The notes under the pieces: model-generated
Databases searched by the model: none
What the model was told of the DNA's origin: nothing
Seen by the model: only the letters and a program-made list of their open reading frames with translations
NCBI GenBank assembly: GCA_038521825.1
Contig: JBCBKL010000008.1
Coordinates: 62,001 to 126,000, forward strand
Reading direction: 5' to 3'
Origin: JBCBKL01 sp038521825
GTDB taxonomy: Bacteria > Pseudomonadota > Alphaproteobacteria > Rhodobacterales > Rhodobacteraceae
Length of the DNA: 64,000 nucleotides
Position numbers and translations under genes: made by a program
Part shown: positions 23,016 through 31,674 of the stretch, in pieces
Numbering within the stretch: the first letter of the stretch is position 1
Layout: each line of letters opens with the position of its first letter

Positions 23016-24755
23016 TCATGCGGGCGCGGCGTCCTCGAGCTTCAGTTGCACGCTCTGCCGCCCCTTGAAGACATTGATGTCGAGCCGCCCCACCAGGTGG
23101 AATGGGGCACCGCCATGGGCTTCGATCGCGGGACCCAGCGGGCCTTCGAATGCGCCGAACGCGATCCCGTCCATCCGCGCGCCACCCGGCGCACCGAAAC
23201 TGATCTTGAGATGTGCCTCGCCAACGCGGCGGGCATGATGGATCCGCATGTCACCGAAGGCAAAGCGGGGTCCTGGCGCCCCTGCTCCGAATGGCCCCGC
23301 CTGTTCAAGCTGCTCGACCAGTTCGACCGTTGCAGCTGCGGGCATCAGCACGCCGTCGCATCGCAGATCGGTTGGCCCCAACCTGTCTGCCCCTTGCCTT
23401 GCCAGCAGTTCGGTCAGCCGCTCCATCGCAGCCTCGATCTGGTCTTCGGCTACGGTCAAACCGGCGGCCATCTTGTGCCCCCCGCCTTTCAGCAGAAGCC
23501 CCTCGGCAGCAAGGCGTTGGATCGGCGCACCCAGATCGATACCCACCACCGAACGGCCTGACCCTTTGCCGATCCCATCTTCGATCCCGATGACGATTGC
23601 GGGGCGGTCCGACATTTCCTTCAGGCGAGACGCAACAATCCCCACGACGCCCGGATGCCAACCCGCGCCTGCGGCCCAGACCAGCGGGGCGTCCAGTCCG
23701 CGCGTTTCGGCCTGAACCAGTGCCGCATCGCGCACCGATCGTTCGATATCACGCCGTTCCGCGTTCAGCGCATCCAGCCGCTCGGCCAGCGCAGCGGCCT
23801 CATGCGGGTCGGCGGTTGCCAGCAGCCGCGCGCCCAGATCCGCCGCCCCGATCCGGCCCCCTGCATTGATCCGCGGACCAAGAACATAGCCCAGATGATA
23901 GGCCGATGGGGTCGTGTCGATCCGCGCGGTATCAGCCAGTGCCGCAAGTCCGATACGCCCACGCTGCGCCATGACCCGCAAGCCCTGCCGGACGAATGCC
24001 CGGTTGGCCCCGACAAGGGGCGCGACATCGGCAACCGTGGCAAGCCCCACGAGATCAAGAAAATCCATCAGGTCAGGGCCGGTCTTTCCCTCAACGCGCA
24101 ATTGCCGCCCGGCTTCGACGAGCATCAGAAATACCACGCCCGCCGCACAAAGATGCGCAAGCGCACCGGTTTCATCCTGCCGGTTGGGATTCACGATTGC
24201 GTAGGCGTCAGGCAACGTCTCAAGCCCTAGGTGATGATCGAGCACGATCACATCCGCCGATTTGGCCGCAGCGATAGGACCGTGCGAAAGCGTCCCGCAA
24301 TCGACGCAGACAATCAGATCATGCGAGGCGGCCAGTTCCGCCATCGCAGCCTCGTTTGGACCGTATCCTTCGTCGATACGGTCAGGCACATAGAGCGTCG
24401 CCCCCTGCCCCATATCGCGCAGCCATGACAGCAGCAGCGCAGCCGATGCACCGCCATCCACGTCATAATCAGCAAAAATCGCGATGCGCTCGCGGCGGTC
24501 GACGGCCTTCCGAAACCGGGCCGCCGCCTTTTCCATGTCGATCATGCTGCGCGGATCTGGCAGCAGGTCACGGACGGTGGGGGCAAGAAAGGTTTCGGCC
24601 TCAGCCGGGTCGACATCGCGACGTGCCAGCACCCGGCAGACGGCAACGGGCAACCCCGTGCGCTGCATCATCGCCTCGGCAGCGCGCGCGATCTCAAGCG
24701 GGGGGCCCACCCATTGCCGCCCCGTCAGTGACCGCTCCACCCCCAAAAAGGTCAA
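23016..24755 (-). CDS. recJ: Single-stranded-DNA-specific exonuclease RecJ
   Basis: 5'-3' exonuclease on single-stranded DNA for recombination and mismatch repair. The 579-residue protein has the DHH phosphoesterase motifs in order: IAIFADYDVDGGASAA, IVCVDCGTLS, VIVLDHHLG (DHH) and AHLCAAGVVF. The DHHA1 domain follows with GIVASRLKEMSDRPAIV and the GGGHKMAAGLT motif. Length matches RecJ. Located 65 bases downstream of glmM on the same strand. Confidence 0.95.
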   Translation of the reverse strand: MTFLGVERSLTGRQWVGPPLEIARAAEAMMQRTGLPVAVCRVLARRDVDPAEAETFLAPTVRDLLPDPRSMIDMEKAAARFRKAVDRRERIAIFADYDVDGGASAALLLSWLRDMGQGATLYVPDRIDEGYGPNEAAMAELAASHDLIVCVDCGTLSHGPIAAAKSADVIVLDHHLGLETLPDAYAIVNPNRQDETGALAHLCAAGVVFLMLVEAGRQLRVEGKTGPDLMDFLDLVGLATVADVAPLVGANRAFVRQGLRVMAQRGRIGLAALADTARIDTTPSAYHLGYVLGPRINAGGRIGAADLGARLLATADPHEAAALAERLDALNAERRDIERSVRDAALVQAETRGLDAPLVWAAGAGWHPGVVGIVASRLKEMSDRPAIVIGIEDGIGKGSGRSVVGIDLGAPIQRLAAEGLLLKGGGHKMAAGLTVAEDQIEAAMERLTELLARQGADRLGPTDLRCDGVLMPAAATVELVEQLEQAGPFGAGAPGPRFAFGDMRIHHARRVGEAHLKISFGAPGGARMDGIAFGAFEGPLGPAIEAHGGAPFHLVGRLDINVFKGRQSVQLKLEDAAPA

Positions 24756-24820
24756 CTGCTCGCTCCGTTCTTGTTTGGATGATGTGTATCAGCCGCCCCG
24801 CTGCGACCGCAATGGGGGCT

Positions 24821-26167
24821 CTACTGGCGCACAGCACCTTCGACGGCTGAGACGACATGGTCGACCGCTGCTGTCAGGGCGGCCTCGTCTTCGCATTCGG
24901 CCATCACACGGATCAGCGGTTCGGTTCCAGATTTCCGGATCAAAAGCCGCCCCTGACCTTCGAGCTGCGCCTGGGCTTCGGCGATGGCACCTTTAACCCT
25001 GTCCGCATCGAGCGGTGTCTGTCCAGCCGCGTAGCGCACGTTCTTCAAGAGCTGCGGCACTGGGTCGAACACGTGTAAAACCTCGCTGGCCGGTTTGCCG
25101 CTGCGCACCAGTTCAGCCAGGAACTGAAGCCCGGCCATAAGGCCGTCACCCGTGGTGGCATAATCGGTCATAACAATGTGACCCGATTGTTCGCCACCAA
25201 GGTTGAACCCCCCGTCGCGCATCCGCTCGACGACATAGCGGTCACCGACAGGCGTTCGCTCTAGGTTGAGCCCATGGCCCCCCAGATACCGCTCTAAACC
25301 CAGATTCGACATGACGGTCGCGACAAGGGCACCGCCTTTGAGCAAACCGTCCGCCGCCCATCGGGCCGCCATCAGCCCCATGAACTGATCACCATCCCCC
25401 ACCCGCCCGTTTTCATCCAGCAGGATGACCCGGTCGGCATCTCCATCAAGGCAAATGCCCACGTCCGCGCCATGAGCCACAACCGCCTCAGCCGCGGTTT
25501 GAGGATGGGTCGAACCACAGCCGTCGTTGATGTTGTAACCGTTCGGTGCCGTCCCGACGGGTATCACGGTCGCGCCAAGTTCCCACAGCGCCTCTGGCGC
25601 GGTGCGATAGGCCGCGCCATTGGCGCAATCGATCACAACCTTCAGGCCATCAAGGCGCATCTGGCGGGGAAAAGAAGACTTCACCCGCTCGATGTATCGG
25701 AACCGGCCGTCGTCGATACGCTTGGCCCGGCCGATCTGCGGCGCTTCGACGGGTGTCACACCTTCAGTGACAAGCCGCTCGATCTCCTGCTCGACCGCGT
25801 CGCTCAGTTTGAAACCATCCGGTCCGAAAAACTTGATGCCGTTGTCGTCCGCCGGGTTGTGACTGGCCGAGATCATGACGCCCAGATCTGCCCGCATGGA
25901 CCGCGTCAGTAGCCCAACCGCCGGCGTCGGAACCGGTCCAAGCAGCAGGACGTTCATGCCAGTGCTGGTCAGCCCGGCCGTCAGGGCGTTTTCGAACATG
26001 TAGCCCGACAGCCGGGTGTCCTTGCCAATCACAACCCGATGCACGCCCAGACTGTCCGGCTTGAAGTACCGGCCCACGGCGGCGCCGATGCGCAGCGCCA
26101 TCTCGGCTGTCATGGGATGTTGGTTGGCCTTGCCGCGAACGCCGTCCGTACCAAAGAGCTTTGTCAT
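24821..26167 (-). CDS. glmM: Phosphoglucosamine mutase
   Basis: Interconverts glucosamine 6-phosphate and 1-phosphate for UDP-GlcNAc and peptidoglycan synthesis. The 448-residue protein begins MTKLFGTDGVRGKAN; the phosphoserine loop ISASHNPADDNGIKFFG is at about residues 100-115, the metal loop is CLDGDADRVILLDENG, the sugar loop GGEQSGHI, and the phosphate-binding RKSGTEPLIRVM is near the end. The start at 26167 overlaps the folP stop by four bases (ATGA), so glmM is coupled to folP, the folP-glmM arrangement also seen in other proteobacteria. Confidence 0.97.
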   Translation of the reverse strand: MTKLFGTDGVRGKANQHPMTAEMALRIGAAVGRYFKPDSLGVHRVVIGKDTRLSGYMFENALTAGLTSTGMNVLLLGPVPTPAVGLLTRSMRADLGVMISASHNPADDNGIKFFGPDGFKLSDAVEQEIERLVTEGVTPVEAPQIGRAKRIDDGRFRYIERVKSSFPRQMRLDGLKVVIDCANGAAYRTAPEALWELGATVIPVGTAPNGYNINDGCGSTHPQTAAEAVVAHGADVGICLDGDADRVILLDENGRVGDGDQFMGLMAARWAADGLLKGGALVATVMSNLGLERYLGGHGLNLERTPVGDRYVVERMRDGGFNLGGEQSGHIVMTDYATTGDGLMAGLQFLAELVRSGKPASEVLHVFDPVPQLLKNVRYAAGQTPLDADRVKGAIAEAQAQLEGQGRLLIRKSGTEPLIRVMAECEDEAALTAAVDHVVSAVEGAVRQ

Positions 26168-27180
26168 GGTGATCCTATTGCCATGCTGGCCCGCCAAAGA
26201 GCAATGGCTTGCCGTGTGTCGGCGACATCGTGAACACGAACCACCTGAGCGCCATGCGCTACTGCGGCCAGCCCAACTCCCACCGAGCCGGGCATGCGGG
26301 CTGCCTTATCCCGGGCCCCGCCAATTCTACCGATGAACCCCTTCCGCGATGCACCAAGCAGGATGGGCACACCAAGACCGTGGAACAGGCTGAGACGGCT
26401 GAGCAGCGCGAGATTATGGGCCTCGGTCTTGCCAAACCCGATCCCCGGATCAGCAATGATTTGACTTCGAGGAATTCCAATTTCGACCAAATGCGCAATG
26501 CGGCTGTCGAGAAAGTCGTACACATCCAGAAGAACGTCGTCGTATTTCGGATTGTCCTGCATCGTTTCGGGTGCGCCCTGCGCATGCATGACGCAAACCG
26601 GCGTGCCGTGGCGGGCGCATAACCGGGCAAGATCGGGATCGTAGGCAAAGCCCGACACATCGTTCACGATATCCGCACCAACAGCAATCGCGGCTTCGGC
26701 CACGGCGACCTTGCGGGTATCGATCGAGATTGGCCGACCAAGGCCCGCATCGCGCAACACTGCAATCACCGATTGGGTACGCCGAATTTCTTCGTCGACC
26801 GCGACCGTCTCAGCGCCGGGCCGGGTGGATTCCCCACCCACGTCAATCAAGTGGGCGCCATCCCGCGCCATGCCAAGAGCATGATTCACTGCGTCGTCCG
26901 TGTCGACATATGCTCCGCCATCCGAAAAGCTGTCGGGCGTTGTGTTCAGGATCCCCATCAGGACCGGGGCCGAGAAATCGAGGCCAGAGATCGCGGATCT
27001 GGGTTTGACGAGGGCATCCAAACCCTCCGGGCCCACCGATTGCACATCGATTATTCTGGACAAGGCATCGCGTTGCAGCACCTCGACATGCGTGAACCAC
27101 GCCCACCCTCCGGCCAGCAAAAGCGCCCCCTCCGGCCGTGCAGGGCCGACCTGCGGGATGGGCCTGAGATACGTGCTCAT
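26164..27180 (-). CDS. folP: Dihydropteroate synthase
   Basis: Joins p-aminobenzoate to the pterin pyrophosphate in folate synthesis; the sulfonamide target. LMGILNTTPDSFSDGG and LIDVGGESTRPGAE, the two signature regions, are at about residues 72-87 and 112-125, and RKGFIGRIGG supplies the late phosphate-binding segment. At 338 residues it is longer than E. coli FolP, with about 60 extra residues before the barrel (MSTYLRPIPQVGPARP...). Its start overlaps the upstream FolB-like gene by four bases, so three genes are coupled: folB-like, folP, glmM. Confidence 0.95.
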   Translation of the reverse strand: MSTYLRPIPQVGPARPEGALLLAGGWAWFTHVEVLQRDALSRIIDVQSVGPEGLDALVKPRSAISGLDFSAPVLMGILNTTPDSFSDGGAYVDTDDAVNHALGMARDGAHLIDVGGESTRPGAETVAVDEEIRRTQSVIAVLRDAGLGRPISIDTRKVAVAEAAIAVGADIVNDVSGFAYDPDLARLCARHGTPVCVMHAQGAPETMQDNPKYDDVLLDVYDFLDSRIAHLVEIGIPRSQIIADPGIGFGKTEAHNLALLSRLSLFHGLGVPILLGASRKGFIGRIGGARDKAARMPGSVGVGLAAVAHGAQVVRVHDVADTRQAIALWRASMAIGSP

Positions 27181-28100
27181 TTGAGCGGAATGCGCACCTG
27201 CCCCACCCCCATGATGCGCAACGGAACGGATGCGTTTGCCGGTGGCTCAGCCCCGATGACGAGCATTTCCTGCGCATCGAAAGTCGCCGCGAACCATGCC
27301 GCCAGCGCAACAGCATCGCACGGCTCAGCCGACGGGCCATCGACCGCATCAAGCACGATCTTCGATGGGGCCCAGACACTGATCTGCCCGTTCTTCATAG
27401 CCCAATCAAGCTCGGTGCGGGTGCCAACAACCATGCAACGCTGATCCTGCGCTGCAAGCACCCAGGCATTTTGTTCGATGGCAAGCAGATCGATCCTTCG
27501 CTGAGCCATCGGGTGCGCCGACGGGGGCGCGGCAACGTCTGCGGCACCCACGCAAAAGATAAGCGGCCGCCCCGATTGCTCCAACTGGTCGATCCAGTCC
27601 GACAAGAGCGGTGACACAATCGCCTCGTTGGACAGATAGACGAGTTCAGGGTGCGGCACGTCGGGCGATTCCACCGGGGCAACCGCGGCGCGGCTGCGAA
27701 CGATTTCAACGCCCAAGGCTCCGGGGCCCCGATCAAGCTTTTCGACCCGCACAAAGGCCCGCATCGCCTGCGGTTCAAGAAGGATCAGTTCGGCCACCCG
27801 GTCGGCCAGTGTTTCGAGGAGGTTCAGCCGCTCTTCAGTCAACGCCAGATCGATCGCCTCGGTCACACGGTCATAGCTGAGTATCCGATCCACGTCGTCA
27901 TCAACGGGCGCCGTGACCGGACGCACCTCGACCACGATGTTGAACCGGATCCGCTGGGTGATCCCACGTTCGGCCTGAAACGCGCCGATCTCGACGCTGA
28001 CAACATGATCTCGCACCGAAATCCGATCTACGGGCGCATCGGCCGTTGCCTCCGCACGCTCGGACGGATGGGAAAACGCAAGATGGATCTCAGAGGCCAT
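27177..28100 (-). CDS. folB: Dihydroneopterin aldolase-like protein with C-terminal extension
   Basis: 307 residues, about twice the length of a usual FolB. Residues about 25-130 are FolB: DRISVRDHVVSVEIGAFQAERG, ILSYDRVTEAIDLAL and ERLNLLETLADRVAELIL, the last being the classical signature. The C-terminal part (about 150-307) has segments such as GRPLIFCVGAADVA and RRIDLLAIEQNAWVLAA and is of a type I cannot name. The FolB part should cleave dihydroneopterin to hydroxymethyl-dihydropterin. Context with folP supports folate synthesis. Confidence 0.82.
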   Translation of the reverse strand: MASEIHLAFSHPSERAEATADAPVDRISVRDHVVSVEIGAFQAERGITQRIRFNIVVEVRPVTAPVDDDVDRILSYDRVTEAIDLALTEERLNLLETLADRVAELILLEPQAMRAFVRVEKLDRGPGALGVEIVRSRAAVAPVESPDVPHPELVYLSNEAIVSPLLSDWIDQLEQSGRPLIFCVGAADVAAPPSAHPMAQRRIDLLAIEQNAWVLAAQDQRCMVVGTRTELDWAMKNGQISVWAPSKIVLDAVDGPSAEPCDAVALAAWFAATFDAQEMLVIGAEPPANASVPLRIMGVGQVRIPLK

Positions 28101-28174
28101 GGCTCAATCACCCAAGGTTTTAGTGCGAGCCTTCTAGCGCCGCATCGTCAAGAGCGACAGGCGGAAAGGCGGCA

Positions 28175-28197
28175 TCTGCCGTGTCAGAAACGGCAGA
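28175..28197 (-). repeat. Hairpin between the SleB-like gene and the folB-like gene
   Basis: TCTGCCGT (28175-28182) and ACGGCAGA (28190-28197) form an 8-bp perfect stem with a 7-base loop. It directly follows the stop codon of the SleB-type gene. No T-run follows on the minus strand, so termination is uncertain; it may mark the transcript end. Confidence 0.4.
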
Positions 28198-28199
28198 CC

Positions 28200-28835
28200 C
28201 TACTTAGAAGCGGTCCGGTAGGTGTGGCGATAAAAGATGTGCTTACCAATGCGGGCGGTGCGGGTGTAGATCCTGCTCCAACGCGGGCGCACTGCGGTCG
28301 TGTGGTAGTGGGTGGCACCGTTCGTCAGTTCCGGCGCCTTGTCATCCAACACGGCCCGCGCGACCTTGGCCACGCGATCAAAAGCACGAGGTTCATGGAT
28401 CCGCTCAGCCAGCCCGTCGCAGGTATAGGTGAATTGGCAACGGTAACGCTCACCGGTTCCCTGATTTACAACACCACAGACCGTCGCGGGAAAACGGGCG
28501 CTGTCCACCCGATTCATGATAACCTCGGCCACAGCGAATTGGCCACGCACGGTTTCGCCGCGCGCTTCGAAATAGAGCGCTTCGGCCAAACACTCCCATT
28601 GCCGACCGCCCTCTGCCACCGGCTGATTGTCGAGCCAGGCGAGCGACGGATTGAAGTTTGTACCAATATCTGGCGCCCGCAGCATGGCGCGCAAGCGCGA
28701 TTGTGAAAGCGCGCTGAGGCCACGAGCCTCGGTTTGTCTCAGTTGATCGGCCAGCGCCTTGTGATCGTCAGAAGCGGACACAGGACCAGAAGCCGCAAAA
28801 ATTGCGGCCAAGATAGCAGCAAGAATTACTCGCAT
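28200..28835 (-). CDS. Exported cell wall hydrolase, SleB family
   Basis: 211-residue exported protein; MRVILAAILAAIFAASGPVSA is a signal peptide. The Hydrolase_2 (SleB) domain starts at CLAEALYFEARGE, whose Glu residues include the catalytic acid, and continues through AVAEVIMNRVDS, CGVVNQGT, CQFTYTCDG and GATHYHTTAVRPRWS. SleB proteins are lytic transglycosylase-like peptidoglycan hydrolases. The ATG at 28835 is preferred over an upstream TTG at 28847. Cys residues (CGVV, CQF, TCDG) fit an oxidised periplasmic protein. Single gene; not part of sporulation here. Confidence 0.87.
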   Translation of the reverse strand: MRVILAAILAAIFAASGPVSASDDHKALADQLRQTEARGLSALSQSRLRAMLRAPDIGTNFNPSLAWLDNQPVAEGGRQWECLAEALYFEARGETVRGQFAVAEVIMNRVDSARFPATVCGVVNQGTGERYRCQFTYTCDGLAERIHEPRAFDRVAKVARAVLDDKAPELTNGATHYHTTAVRPRWSRIYTRTARIGKHIFYRHTYRTASK

Positions 28836-28972
28836 GGAGCGCCCCAAGTATTACCCAATTCGTTGGCGTTTAAATAATTTTCAGGTTTTGGTCCAGTTCC
28901 CGAGCGCGCGAATGACCAAGCGTCGCAAAAAGATGCTGCCAAAAAATCAGGCAATGCTTTAATATCAGGGAC

Positions 28973-31525
28973 CTAGCTGGCAGCCTCGGGCGCGATCTGA
29001 TTTTCGATCGCAAGACGAGCGGCAGCCAGTCGTGCTACTGGAACACGAAAAGACGAGCAGCTGACATAGTCAAAACCGGCATCTCGGCAAAATGCGATTG
29101 ATTCGGGGTTGCCGCCGTGTTCACCGCAGATTGACAGGGTCAAGTCCGGTCTTGTCTGCCGGCCGCGTTCTGACCCCAGCCGCAAGAGCTCTCCGACGCC
29201 CTCGATATCGAGGGTATGAAACGGATCCTCCGCGAAGACTTGCTGCCGAACATAGTCGGACATGAACCGTCCGGCATCGTCACGGCTGAGCCCGTAGGTC
29301 ATCTGCGTCAGGTCGTTGGTGCCGAAACTCAGGAAACTGCAATGCTGTGCGATCTCGCCCGCGCGCAGGGCTGCCCGCGGGGTTTCGACCATCACACCCA
29401 GCCGGTATTCGAACCGGCTGCGCCGTTCGGTCCGCACGGCAGCGGCGACCGCATCGATACGGGTTTGCACCAGTTCGACCTCGCGCTTTGCACTCACCAG
29501 CGGGATCATGATCTCGGGTACAACCGGATCGCCGTCGCGGCTGGCTTCGATCGTGGCCTCGAATATCGCGCGGGCCTGCATTTCGTAGATCTCAGGGATC
29601 GTCACACCCAACCGGACCCCGCGCAGGCCCAGCATGGGGTTGTATTCCATCATCGCCTCGATCCGGCGGGTCACGTCCGACAACGGCAAACCAAGCGCCT
29701 CTGCCAGTTCACGCTGTCCGGTGCGATCGGTCGGCAGAAACTCGTGAAGCGGCGGATCGAACAGCCGGATACAGACGGGCTTGCCCTCCATGATCCGAAA
29801 AAGCTGGGTGAAATCATCGCGCTGAAGGGGCAACAGCCTGTCGAGGACGGTGCGCCGATCCTCTTCGCATTCGGCAAAGATCATCTCGCGCATCAACGTC
29901 AGACGGCCATCCTCAAAGAACATGTGCTCGGTCCGGCACAGGCCGATCCCCTGCGCATCGAAGTTGCGTGCGGTCTGGGCGTCGGCGGGCGTATCGGCAT
30001 TGGCCCTGATATCGATATCGCGTACAGCATCCGCCCATTCCATCAATGCCTGAAAGGCGTCATCTTGCGCTGCCTCCAGCATTTCAGGCGCGCCCAGCAA
30101 AACCGTACCGCTGGTTCCGTCGACGGTGATCGTGTCGCCTTTGGAGATAACCCGACCGTCCCTTGCGATGATCAGCTTTTTCGACGTCCGGAACGTCATG
30201 TCGCTGACCCCTACCACACAGGGCAGGCCCATACCCCGGCCGATCACGGCGGCGTGGCTGGTGATGCCGCCCCGTTCAGTCAGAACCGCCTTGGCCGCGT
30301 GCATGCCACGGATGTCCTCGGGCGCGGTTTCGCGGCGGACAAGGATGCAAGGTTCGTTTCGTGCAGCACTTGCCTGCGCCTCGGTCGCCGAGAAGACGAC
30401 CTTGCCGGTGGCAGCACCCGGGCTGGCGGCGATACCGCTGCCAATGACGTCACGCTTGGCACCCGGAGCGACCTGCGGATGCAGCAACTCGTTCAGCGCG
30501 CGCGGTTCGATCCGCATGAGCGCCTCTTCCTTCGGAATGATCCCCTCACGGGCCAGCTCGACCGCGATGCGTACCGCCGCGCGCGACGAACGGCTAACGC
30601 GGACGCCGTCGAGGATATGCAGCACTCCGTTTTCCACGGTGAATTCGACCTGCATCTCTTCGCGCAATTTCTCTCGCATCTGGCGGGCGTGTTGTTGCAG
30701 GGCACAGAAGATCTCCGGCACCAGCTCTTCGAGGGAGGGGCCACGGGGATCGCGCGTCAGGTAAAGGCTGTCGGAATCGCCCAAAAGCGCGTCGCGCCCC
30801 TGGCTCTGCCTCAGATACCGGCCTGTGATCTGTGGCAATCCGGTATCGGAATTGACCAGCTGCAAAACACCTGACCCGCTTTCACCGTGCCCCATGCCAA
30901 AGGCCATCTGCTGCACAATAAGGCCCAGACCGGCATCGACCGGAGCCCCTCTGGCCTGCCTTAGAAGACGGGCCGACGTCCCCTCCCACGCGCGGGCCAT
31001 CGATTTCAGGACGGCCGAAAGCTGTTCGGCCCTGTCATCGGGAAACGCCTCATCAGTTTCATCTTCGTAGGCGCGCAGCGTATGGTTGAGCGCTTCTGCG
31101 CCGTCCCCTTCGACCGCGTCGAACATATCGGGATCTAGCCGGGCGACATGCACGGCATAGGACTGAACGAACCGGGTATAGAGGGTCGCGGCGGCATCGA
31201 CACCAAGCGCGCCGCACAGGCTTTCGTACCGCATCCCGTTCATGCCGATGTTCAAAACGGCGCCCGGGCCGCCCCAGTCGGGATCTTCCGAAGACGGGCG
31301 CACGCATAACAGGGCCTCGTCCGGAAACTGTTCGAGAATCGCGTCGATATCCGGCAACTGCCCCTGTGCAATCCTGTGTACCGCATCGAAAGACAGCGCA
31401 ACCGTTGTGGGCACCGGCAATTCGAGGCGGGTCAGACGCTGAAGGCACTTGGCCCGGCCGCCATGCGTGTGTGCTGCGATCGGCGCCTTGGGCGTAACAA
31501 GCGTGGTATGCGGATTATTCTGCAC
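28973..31525 (-). CDS. ppdK: Pyruvate, phosphate dikinase
   Basis: Interconverts pyruvate + ATP + phosphate and phosphoenolpyruvate + AMP + pyrophosphate. About 850 residues: N-terminal nucleotide-binding domain, the swivelling domain with phosphohistidine loop TERGGITSHAAVIGRGMGLPCVVG, and the C-terminal PEP barrel ending SICGEHGGNPESIAFC and DYVSCSSFRVPVARLAAA, where the Cys is catalytic. The GTG at 31525 follows AAAGG at good spacing; another in-frame GTG at 31600 lacks one. The N-terminal domain lacks the usual opening residues of plant and clostridial PPDKs, making it shorter than the common 870-900. Lies downstream of glyS on the same strand. Confidence 0.9.
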   Translation of the reverse strand: MQNNPHTTLVTPKAPIAAHTHGGRAKCLQRLTRLELPVPTTVALSFDAVHRIAQGQLPDIDAILEQFPDEALLCVRPSSEDPDWGGPGAVLNIGMNGMRYESLCGALGVDAAATLYTRFVQSYAVHVARLDPDMFDAVEGDGAEALNHTLRAYEDETDEAFPDDRAEQLSAVLKSMARAWEGTSARLLRQARGAPVDAGLGLIVQQMAFGMGHGESGSGVLQLVNSDTGLPQITGRYLRQSQGRDALLGDSDSLYLTRDPRGPSLEELVPEIFCALQQHARQMREKLREEMQVEFTVENGVLHILDGVRVSRSSRAAVRIAVELAREGIIPKEEALMRIEPRALNELLHPQVAPGAKRDVIGSGIAASPGAATGKVVFSATEAQASAARNEPCILVRRETAPEDIRGMHAAKAVLTERGGITSHAAVIGRGMGLPCVVGVSDMTFRTSKKLIIARDGRVISKGDTITVDGTSGTVLLGAPEMLEAAQDDAFQALMEWADAVRDIDIRANADTPADAQTARNFDAQGIGLCRTEHMFFEDGRLTLMREMIFAECEEDRRTVLDRLLPLQRDDFTQLFRIMEGKPVCIRLFDPPLHEFLPTDRTGQRELAEALGLPLSDVTRRIEAMMEYNPMLGLRGVRLGVTIPEIYEMQARAIFEATIEASRDGDPVVPEIMIPLVSAKREVELVQTRIDAVAAAVRTERRSRFEYRLGVMVETPRAALRAGEIAQHCSFLSFGTNDLTQMTYGLSRDDAGRFMSDYVRQQVFAEDPFHTLDIEGVGELLRLGSERGRQTRPDLTLSICGEHGGNPESIAFCRDAGFDYVSCSSFRVPVARLAAARLAIENQIAPEAAS

Positions 31526-31674
31526 TGCGGCACCTTTCAAGTTGTCGGCAGAATAGGCGGTAAACGAAATGTGACAAGGGGATGAAATGGCTCTTGGCAC
31601 CTACAGACCAATCTCCGGCAAGGAACAGATCGTCCCGGCCCACGCCGCTCGCGGTATTCGGCTGTAGCAGGCGG

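Noticed and set aside
29216..30874. A 552-codon open frame on the plus strand
   Set aside because: It lies wholly antisense to the well-supported ppdK gene and has the His/Arg/Gly-rich composition of a GC-driven shadow frame.
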